DNA from: Phycisphaerae bacterium
GTDB lineage: Bacteria > Planctomycetota > Phycisphaerae > Sedimentisphaerales > UBA12454
Assembly: GCA_028712345.1 (NCBI GenBank)
Contig: JAQTQF010000050.1
Location: 1-9,455 of the forward strand
Direction of reading: 5' to 3'
Length of the DNA: 9,455 nt
Shown: positions 1 to 5,489 of the stretch, piece after piece
Position numbering within the stretch: position 1 is the first letter of the stretch
How the letters are laid out: the number at the start of each line of letters is the position of its first letter
Position numbers and translations under genes: made by a program
Notes under the pieces: generated by a model
The model's database searches: none
Told to the model about the DNA's origin: nothing
The model's input: only the letters and a program-made list of their open reading frames with translations

Positions 1-982
1 GTACGGTTGAGCCGTCGCGTGGGAAGGTTGCCAGCCCGCCGCTGATTGCCAGTATTCCTTTGCCCTCTGCCCCCAGCGCCGGCAGGTTGGTATTGTTAAT
101 CTCGTTTCTGAACCGCTGGCAGATACTTATTACCTGTTTGGGATGTTCTGAAGCGACAGTTCGTCTTTCTTCTTCGAGTTCGATTGCGCTGCCGGGTTTG
201 ATATTCCAGAATACCACCGCAAATTCATCGCCGCCGACTCTGCCGACAACATCCTGCTTTCTGCAGCACTTCTGCAGCAGCAGCGCGACTTGTTTGAGAA
301 TATTATCGCCTACCGGATGTCCGAAAAGGTCATTGTAATGTTTAAAATTATCAATATCGAAAACCAATAGAGTAACCTGAAGAGATTCTTTATCGGCTCT
401 GGCGATAATCTGACGCAAAAATTCTCGTACGAATCTTCTGTTCTTTATGCCTGTAAGTTCGTCCTCCATTACGAGTTTTTCAAGTATTTCGATTCTTTGC
501 TGTTGCTGCTCTATGATTGAAATATCAGAAACAGTAGCAGCGGCAGAAATTTCGGGAGCAGGAACTGATGTCAGGGTGCCAGTAGGTGTTTTGCCTGTTT
601 CTTTAGACTGTTTAGCACAAAATCGTGTCGGAAGCAGGTAATAATCGTCCGCGATACGAGTTCCATTGGATTGAGTATTTATAAATTTAATTACTTCAGG
701 TTCCCGCCACATCGGAGTCAGCAGAAAAACTTTCGCTTCGGGATTTATCTGCCGAAGTTTTATAAGAGAATCGGCCAGATTTTTATCCAATCCTTCAGGC
801 AGTATGGCAACAGTTTGGATCGGCTCCTTTTCTGCAGTAGAAATAGCATCTGACAGATTATCGCAGTTATGAAACCGAACACCGCTGCAGCCGGATATGT
901 CAATGGCAGAGTTCTCAACTCGGCCTACCAGCAGAATTTGCGTATCGCTATTTTGATTGTCTATGGTAATTTTGGTTTGCAT
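1..982 (-). CDS. GGDEF-domain diguanylate cyclase with degenerate receiver-like N-terminus (C-terminus cut by window edge)
   Basis: The 327 visible residues start at ATG (980-982) and run off the left edge. Residues 1-125 look like a Rossmann/receiver-type fold: beta-strand-like segments ILLVG (16-20), TVAILPEG, KVFLLTP (84-90) and YYLLPTR, but no clear phosphoacceptor aspartate pattern. A Pro/Ala/Thr-rich linker (about 130-152) and a short Gln-rich helix (157-172) lead into the GGDEF domain. That domain shows DELTGIKNRR (174-183), FDIDNFK (208-214), GHPVGD (221-226) and the intact active-site GGDEF (250-254). RKQD (241-244) sits five residues before GGDEF, which is the position of the RxxD inhibitory c-di-GMP site. 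The family makes c-di-GMP from two GTP. Between GGDEF and ISGGLATFPRDG there is an acidic insertion (about 262-300). No SD precedes the ATG, and an in-frame TAA 9 nt upstream rules out an earlier start. GGDEF identity is firm; the input-domain assignment is inference. Confidence 0.92.
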   Translation of the reverse strand, partial: MQTKITIDNQNSDTQILLVGRVENSAIDISGCSGVRFHNCDNLSDAISTAEKEPIQTVAILPEGLDKNLADSLIKLRQINPEAKVFLLTPMWREPEVIKFINTQSNGTRIADDYYLLPTRFCAKQSKETGKTPTGTLTSVPAPEISAAATVSDISIIEQQQQRIEILEKLVMEDELTGIKNRRFVREFLRQIIARADKESLQVTLLVFDIDNFKHYNDLFGHPVGDNILKQVALLLQKCCRKQDVVGRVGGDEFAVVFWNIKPGSAIELEEERRTVASEHPKQVISICQRFRNEINNTNLPALGAEGKGILAISGGLATFPRDGSTV

Positions 983-990
983 AGTCCCGA

Positions 991-1019
991 ATTATACCAA
1001 AATCCGGCAGAAAAGTCAA
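991..1019 (-). promoter_or_regulatory. Near-consensus sigma70-type promoter for the GGDEF gene, predicting a leaderless transcript
   Basis: Read on the minus strand, TTGACT (1019-1014), a 17-nt spacer and TATAAT (996-991) match the sigma70 consensus at 5/6 and 6/6. TGG directly before TATAAT makes an extended -10. The expected start of transcription, about 7 nt past the box, is near 984, only two bases before the ATG at 982. It lies in the 52-nt gap after the membrane-protein gene, so the cyclase can be expressed independently of that gene. Confidence 0.75.
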
Positions 1020-1034
1020 ATTAGGCAAAACAGA

Positions 1035-2927
1035 CTAATTCGGTGAGGGGGTTGGCAGGGCGGCCAATTTTTCAGCGGCCTGGGCGGCAAAAATGCTTTT
1101 CGGGTGGTTTTTTAGGAAATTTTCGAGGCCCTGCCGGGCTTCGAACAGGTATTTTTCCTTCTCGGCCTGGCTTAAATTATGTTCTTTCCAGATAGCCAGT
1201 TTCAGACAAGCCTGTTCGAATTTGGCCTGTATTCCGCCATCAGTGCCGGGGTATTGTTTGGCCAGCCAGCCGAGCTTCTGCTGTCTTAATATTGCATCGG
1301 GAAGGAGCATAATTTGCGCCAGCATAATATTGTCCGTTATTGGATTGGTTTCCCCTGCCTCAGAGAGAAGATTTTCCAGATATGCCGTAAAAAATCGGTC
1401 GTGAGGATTAAGCAGTATAAATTGAGACAGAAGATGCTGAGTTTTTGCATCGCCCGTGAGATTTTCGCTGCTGATGAGCTGGTGGAAATATTCAAGCTCT
1501 CTTCTTAATTTTTTCAAATCGACATCTGTAATAACCGTTGCCAAGGGCTTACGGAAGATTTTTTCAAATTCATCCGCCCCAACCGGCATTGGACGGTTCA
1601 ATTCATTGTCAACCATAACGAGAGCCTGGTCGATTAGCTGATTGGCATAAGAAAACTTTTCCATTCCGGCAAGATGAATAGCCCTTCGTTTGCGAGCCTC
1701 GATGGATTCGACACTGCTGGGATACTCGGAAAAAAGTCTGTGCCAGATGGGCAGATTTTCATTATGAGAATAGTCGTTATAAAATTGCAGAGTTTCGTTC
1801 TCAAACAGCGCACTAAGGTCCGGCGAAAGCTCGCTGAGCATCGCTTTGTAATAAAGCGCTATCGGCATACGGCTTATTCTAACTTTGCTTTTCAGAAGCG
1901 CTCTATGGATAAAAGCCGGTTTAAACCACTGTTTCGGAGGGTTTATAAAGTTTTCATATTGACTCAGGAGCTGCTGCTTTTTTGCCTGATATTTCAGATC
2001 ATCCGGAACATTAAACCACTCCGGCCAGCGGTCGTGAAGAAGCCTGTTCTGGATTTCCTTTTTTAATACCGTCCGCAACGCAATAGTTTCTTCGGGATAG
2101 AATGGACTCTGGAAATAACTTCTGCTTTGAGGGCTTTTTACCACATGGTTGAGTGCTTCGGTTATACTGTGGCTGTGGAATTCCTTTATAGTCTCAGGAT
2201 TGTTTTTGGCAATATACAACTGATAGTCAAGCTCGGCAAGGCTGATTCTGCTCTGAAATACTATTATTGCCGCAACAAGAGCGACAGCGGCAGTGCTCCA
2301 GATTAGTCCCGGACGGTAGCGGGTAAAGTGTCCTATCGCGATGGCAAGGCCTGAAATCATCAGAGCGTTGGATATACCGTAGAACCATGGGGCGAACGAT
2401 ATTGCCCATCTGATACTCTCGGCGTTTTTAATCGGACCATAAAAGCCGAAATATAGAATGGCCGGCGCCGTGCATAAAACGATTGCGATAAATCGCGACC
2501 TGAAACGAAGAGGCCTTGATGCTACCGCAAATGAGCCGATAAGGACGGCAAGAGCAAGCCCGGGCAGTTTGACTATCAGCAGCAGGATAAACACATAGAC
2601 AAGACTGTATTTAAAACTCATAAGCTGCGCCGAAATAATCGGCACTGCCGTGAAAATTCCTATGAGAAGTCCGAGTACGAAAATCTGGGCGGGATATTCA
2701 AAAATGCTCAATGGCGAGAAAATATATCTTTCGAGATAGAAATGTTCAGGAAAATCAGCAGAAACCAAAACGCCAAACAGCAGTTTGGACCAGAAAAGGG
2801 CAGCCAATAAATAGATAACCATCGCCAGAGCGTAACAGCCGTTGACATTTGCGTGGCTGTAGTGCAGGGTTGGTCCCTGCGTCATAAACGATTTCTTTAC
2901 GGACTTATCACTATCAGTTTTTGCCAT
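1035..2927 (-). CDS. Unknown protein: multi-pass N-terminal membrane domain plus long helical (TPR-like) soluble domain
   Basis: The 630-residue product is not one I recognise. After a polar N-terminus (1-29), hydrophobic stretches suggest six or seven membrane helices at about 31-55, 76-100, 107-136 (possibly two), 145-164, 174-200 and 207-226. From about 228 to the end the protein is soluble, charged and predicted mostly helical, with Tyr/Leu/Ala spacing that recalls TPR or tetratricopeptide-like helical hairpins, for example RAIHLAGMEKFSYANQLIDQ (419-438) and the segment near 600-622. I see no catalytic motif. It ends in a Pro/Ser tail (PTPSPN). The ATG at 2927 has no SD; an in-frame TAA 9 nt upstream fixes it as the earliest possible start (a second Met lies at residue 15). 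It follows the ATPase operon by 110 nt and has its own candidate -10 box. A scaffold or envelope-assembly role is possible but unproven. Confidence 0.85.
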   Translation of the reverse strand: MAKTDSDKSVKKSFMTQGPTLHYSHANVNGCYALAMVIYLLAALFWSKLLFGVLVSADFPEHFYLERYIFSPLSIFEYPAQIFVLGLLIGIFTAVPIISAQLMSFKYSLVYVFILLLIVKLPGLALAVLIGSFAVASRPLRFRSRFIAIVLCTAPAILYFGFYGPIKNAESIRWAISFAPWFYGISNALMISGLAIAIGHFTRYRPGLIWSTAAVALVAAIIVFQSRISLAELDYQLYIAKNNPETIKEFHSHSITEALNHVVKSPQSRSYFQSPFYPEETIALRTVLKKEIQNRLLHDRWPEWFNVPDDLKYQAKKQQLLSQYENFINPPKQWFKPAFIHRALLKSKVRISRMPIALYYKAMLSELSPDLSALFENETLQFYNDYSHNENLPIWHRLFSEYPSSVESIEARKRRAIHLAGMEKFSYANQLIDQALVMVDNELNRPMPVGADEFEKIFRKPLATVITDVDLKKLRRELEYFHQLISSENLTGDAKTQHLLSQFILLNPHDRFFTAYLENLLSEAGETNPITDNIMLAQIMLLPDAILRQQKLGWLAKQYPGTDGGIQAKFEQACLKLAIWKEHNLSQAEKEKYLFEARQGLENFLKNHPKSIFAAQAAEKLAALPTPSPN

Positions 2928-2935
2928 AACCAGGC

Positions 2936-2964
2936 ATTATAACTCCAACGCCGGGTAATTAACA
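2936..2964 (-). promoter_or_regulatory. Candidate promoter (-10 only strong) for the membrane/helical-repeat gene
   Basis: TATAAT (2941-2936 on the minus strand) is a perfect -10 box placed exactly as far from the ATG at 2927 as in the GGDEF gene. The -35 region is weak: nothing near 2957-2964 matches TTGACA at better than 3 of 6, and there is no TG extension. The predicted transcript start is near 2929, again two bases before the ATG. The box also supplies the in-frame TAA that bars an upstream start. Confidence 0.5.
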
Positions 2965-2994
2965 GGGTTTATTAGGGGGTAATAGACAAGGGTA

Positions 2995-3005
2995 AGCCGG
3001 TAGCT
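2995..3005. repeat. 11-bp direct repeat AGCCGGTAGCT, copy 1 (downstream of atpD)
   Basis: An exact match to 3690-3700, so the two copies bracket the D-subunit gene. TAATAG also precedes both copies, by 9 nt here and 12 nt there, so the similarity extends beyond the 11-mer. It lies in the 110-nt gap between D and the membrane-protein gene, which otherwise shows only the -10 box described separately. Confidence 0.6.
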
Positions 3006-3037
3006 TGTGGCGATATAACTTCTTGAAAATGATATTG

Positions 3038-3655
3038 TTACGCCCTGATAAGGTCGGCGATTTTCATCAATCTGCTGATATTGTCTCTTTCAGCCTCGGC
3101 CAGTTTATCATAGATAAAGCGAATCATCTGTCCCAGCTCAGGTATGACAACATGCTCGAGGACATTTACTCTGCGTCTTGTTTTCTGCAGTTCATCGGCA
3201 AGGAGTTGGGCCTGTTTTTCTTTCTCGGCAAGTTCGAGCAGTTTGTCGAACACTTTTTCCAGACCCTTAAGAGCTATGTCGAGTTCGCCGCTGGTGTTGG
3301 CAAAGCCGTAGCTGATAATTTCGCCTTCGATATCTTTGGTGAATTTCGGGACCCTTACGCTCATTATGCTCGCAAAGCTGATGGCAAGACTGAATCTCTT
3401 GGTCGGAACATCCATCGCAGATTTGATGCTTTCCGGCTCCATTGTCGCCCTTGCCATTACGAAACGCCGGGAAGTTTCGACCAGTTCCTTTTCAACTTCC
3501 TTTCGCAATGCTCCCAGCAGCCGGGATATCTGTATAAGCTGTCTCGATATCTCGTCCCTTTTTTGGCTGAGCAGTTTATGACCTCGCTGGGCCAGTGCCA
3601 CACGCCTTCGCAGCCGAAGCAGTTCCATTCTTGTTGCGTTTATATTTGCCTGCAT
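3038..3655 (-). CDS. atpD: V/A-type ATPase subunit D (central rotor shaft)
   Basis: The 205-residue length is typical for subunit D, the coiled-coil axle that turns inside the A3B3 head and, with F, carries torque to the membrane ring through C. The family hallmarks are clear: NATRMELLRLRRRVALAQRG (6-25) followed by HKLLSQKRDE (26-35) in the N-terminal helix, and KTRRRVNVLEHVVIPEL (158-174) with MIRFIYDKLAEAERDN (177-192) in the C-terminal helix. It is the last ATPase gene visible. Upstream lies the four-helix gene rather than B, which is unusual: D normally follows B directly. Its SD is weak (GAAAG, about 5 nt before ATG), and the sequence just upstream belongs to the repeat-like flank of the four-helix gene, so its original leader may have been altered. 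The symbol follows V/A-type naming and is not F-type atpD. Confidence 0.95.
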   Translation of the reverse strand: MQANINATRMELLRLRRRVALAQRGHKLLSQKRDEISRQLIQISRLLGALRKEVEKELVETSRRFVMARATMEPESIKSAMDVPTKRFSLAISFASIMSVRVPKFTKDIEGEIISYGFANTSGELDIALKGLEKVFDKLLELAEKEKQAQLLADELQKTRRRVNVLEHVVIPELGQMIRFIYDKLAEAERDNISRLMKIADLIRA

Positions 3656-3663
3656 AATATCTT

Positions 3664-3674
3664 TCAGTAGTTAA
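3664..3674 (+). repeat. Inverted 11-mer TCAGTAGTTAA, left flank of the four-helix gene
   Basis: This is the exact reverse complement of 4086-4096, so the pair brackets the four-helix-bundle gene. It sits in a longer run of related short words (AATAGTCATTAATCATTAG at 3674-3692) that reaches the gene's stop codon. It also forms the leader of atpD. A chance match is possible at this length, but the matching position on both sides of an out-of-place gene argues otherwise. Confidence 0.6.
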
Positions 3675-3687
3675 TAGTCATTAATCA

Positions 3688-4062
3688 TTAGCCGGTAGCT
3701 GACAATTTGCGCCTCAGACTTTTTTGAGAAGCGTTTAGAAGTTTTGAAACTTCTTCTAAAATCGGCATTAAGCTTGAATCACAATAACCAAGCTCACCTG
3801 CCAGAATAAGATAATATCTACACTCTTCCAATGAACCTTTAGATATTTCCAAAAATCTCATTTTATCCTTAATGGAACTCTTGCCAAACCCTTCAGCGAT
3901 ATTTGCCGGAACAGAAACAGCCGCACGACGCATCTGGGATACCAGGCCATAAGTCTCGTCCTTAGGAAATTTTTCACATAAACGATATATCGAGATTACA
4001 AAATTATGAGACTTCTGCCATAGAAGCAAATCAGTAAAAGTTTTTGCTGGCTGCTCATTCAT
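3688..4062 (-). CDS. Four-helix-bundle protein of the 23S rRNA intervening-sequence (S23/IVP) family, inserted in the ATPase operon
   Basis: The 124-residue product carries the family signature: FTDLLLWQKSHNFV (9-22), KFPKDETYGL (31-40), QMRRAAVSVPANIAEGFG (43-60) and GSLEECRYYLILAGELGY (76-93). These proteins form small helical bundles that oligomerise. They were first seen in 23S rRNA intervening sequences and are related to the Avd accessory protein of diversity-generating retroelements; orphan copies have no settled function. The start is backed by a good SD (AGGTGA at 4077-4072, 9 nt from ATG). A hand count of 3721-4020 gives 113/300 G+C, against 160/300 for 4801-5100 in atpB, although parts of the membrane gene at 1035-2927 are similarly AT-rich. 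It separates B from D and is flanked by inverted 11-mers. No reverse transcriptase or rRNA is visible nearby, so a recent insertion is inference. Confidence 0.93.
   Translation of the reverse strand: MNEQPAKTFTDLLLWQKSHNFVISIYRLCEKFPKDETYGLVSQMRRAAVSVPANIAEGFGKSSIKDKMRFLEISKGSLEECRYYLILAGELGYCDSSLMPILEEVSKLLNASQKSLRRKLSATG
3690..3700. repeat. 11-bp direct repeat AGCCGGTAGCT, copy 2 (last codons of the four-helix gene)
   Basis: Identical to 2995-3005. Here it overlaps the stop codon and last codons of the four-helix gene (tail LSATG), so the C-terminal tail of that protein is partly encoded by repeat sequence. Confidence 0.6.
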
Positions 4063-4085
4063 ATTTTTAATTCACCTAAAAATTT

Positions 4086-4096
4086 TTAACTACTGA
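4086..4096 (-). repeat. Inverted 11-mer, right flank of the four-helix gene, with tandem TGACTAT
   Basis: TTAACTACTGA is the exact inverse of 3664-3674. It runs directly into two tandem heptamers TGACTAT (4094-4100 and 4101-4107), the second of which covers the stop codon of atpB (4104-4106). The repeat-like sequence therefore abuts, and may have replaced, the very end of the B gene. Confidence 0.6.
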
Positions 4097-4103
4097 CTAT
4101 TGA

Positions 4104-5477
4104 CTATTTCCTTTTCATATATTTTTTGATAAATTCAACGCGAATTCGCTTCAGTTCCGTATCTTCGAACATACTCAGCAGTTCCCAGCCCAAATCGAGA
4201 GTCTGTTCGATAGTTCTGTTGTCGTAGTAGCCCTGTGAGATATACCGTTTCTCAAATTCGTTGGCGAATATCATATATTTTCTGTCTTCGTCGCTCAATG
4301 CCGCCTCGCCAAGAATTGTCGCCAGTTCCTGGCACTCCTTGCCGCGAGCGTAAGCCGAATAAAGCTGGTTGTATAAATCGGCGTGGTCTTCACGAGTCTT
4401 GTCTTTGCCGATACCTTTGTCTTTCAGTCTCGAAAGACTCGGCAGAACATCGACCGGCGGGGCGATTGCCTTGCGGTTCAGCGAACGGGAAAGAATAATC
4501 TGCCCTTCAGTAATATAACCTGTCAAATCCGGCACAGGATGGGTCTTGTCGTCTTCAGGCATCGTCAGAACCGGAACCATTGTAATCGAACCTTTTTTCT
4601 TTTTGATTCGGCCGGCTCGTTCGTAAATCGTCGCAAGGTCGGTATAAAGATAACCCGGATAGCCGCGTCTGCCCGGAACTTCTTTTCTTGCCGCCGAAAT
4701 CTGACGCAGAGCTTCGCAGTAATTTGTCATATCGTTGAGAATAACCAGAACATGCATATCGCGGTCGAACGCGAGATACTCAGCCGCCGTAAGAGCGACT
4801 CGCGGCGTTGCGATTCTTTCAATTGCAGGGTCGTTGGCGAGATTGATAAACAAAACCGCTCTTTCGATTGCGCCGGTGCTTTCAAGGTCATTGATAAAAA
4901 ACTGTGCGGCCTCGAAAGTTATACCCATCGCGGCAAATACGACCGCGAACTGTTCACCTTTGCCGAGCACGGTTGCCTGCCGAGCGAGCTGGGCGGTTAT
5001 TTCATCGTGCGGAAGACCTGAGCCGCTGAAAATCGGCAGCTTCTGGCCGCGAACAAGCGGATTAAGGCCGTCGATTGTCGATATGCCGGTCTGAATAAAT
5101 TCGTTCGGATAATCCCGGCTGTACGGATTTATCGGGTTGCCGTTGATATTGAGAAATTTCTCGGCGATGATTTCGGCGCCGCCGTCTATCGGTTTGCCGG
5201 TTCCGCTGAAAACTCTGCCGAGAATGTCAGGCGAAACGGCAAGCTGCTGCGGCTTGCCCAAAAGTCTTACGATACTTGAGTCGATATCTATGCCTTCGGT
5301 GCCTTCAAAGACCTGCACGAGAACCTTCTGGCCGTCAACCTGAAGTATCTGGCCGTGGCGAGTCGAACCGTCGCCGATTTGAATCTCGACCATTTCGCCG
5401 TAGCGAGCGTCTGATACGCCTTCGACCAGCATCAATGGACCGCTTATGCTTTGAACTGTCTGGTATTCGGTTAACAT
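4104..5477 (-). CDS. atpB: V/A-type ATPase subunit B (non-catalytic nucleotide-site subunit of the head)
   Basis: The 457-residue length is normal for subunit B, which alternates with A in the A3B3 head. In place of a Walker A motif it has FSGSGLPHDE (150-159), typical of B. Other landmarks are the N-terminal beta-barrel GPLMLVEGV (13-21), LGRVFSGTGKPIDGG (86-100), FAAMGITFEAAQFF (181-194), ILNDMTNYCEALRQIS (246-261), PGRRGYPGYLYTDLATIYER (269-288) and PSLSRLKDKGIGKDKTREDH (346-365), where R350 fits the arginine finger that reaches into the catalytic site of A. It starts 12 nt after the stop of A with a strong SD (AGGAG at 5488-5484), so A and B are co-transcribed and probably translated in balance. 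The C-terminus MKRK ends in a TAG lying within repeat-like sequence. Symbol is V/A-type naming. Confidence 0.97.
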   Translation of the reverse strand: MLTEYQTVQSISGPLMLVEGVSDARYGEMVEIQIGDGSTRHGQILQVDGQKVLVQVFEGTEGIDIDSSIVRLLGKPQQLAVSPDILGRVFSGTGKPIDGGAEIIAEKFLNINGNPINPYSRDYPNEFIQTGISTIDGLNPLVRGQKLPIFSGSGLPHDEITAQLARQATVLGKGEQFAVVFAAMGITFEAAQFFINDLESTGAIERAVLFINLANDPAIERIATPRVALTAAEYLAFDRDMHVLVILNDMTNYCEALRQISAARKEVPGRRGYPGYLYTDLATIYERAGRIKKKKGSITMVPVLTMPEDDKTHPVPDLTGYITEGQIILSRSLNRKAIAPPVDVLPSLSRLKDKGIGKDKTREDHADLYNQLYSAYARGKECQELATILGEAALSDEDRKYMIFANEFEKRYISQGYYDNRTIEQTLDLGWELLSMFEDTELKRIRVEFIKKYMKRK

Positions 5478-5489
5478 CTTTAACTCCTG

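Noticed and set aside
60..853. Three short plus-strand frames over the left edge
   Set aside because: They lie opposite the GGDEF reading frame, which contains all the conserved motifs.
1019..1040. Possible terminator: AATTAG (1019-1024) and CTAATT (1035-1040) with a short T run after it
   Set aside because: The stem is six AT-rich pairs and the T run is only TTTT interrupted by GAC; it also overlaps the -35 box of the next gene. Too weak to call.
3005..3670. Open frame of 221 codons on the plus strand covering atpD
   Set aside because: It is the antisense of a clearly conserved D subunit; its translation has no recognisable motif.
4383..5021. Plus-strand open frame of 212 codons inside atpB
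   Set aside because: Shadow of the B gene; Cys/Arg/Ser-rich translation without family features.
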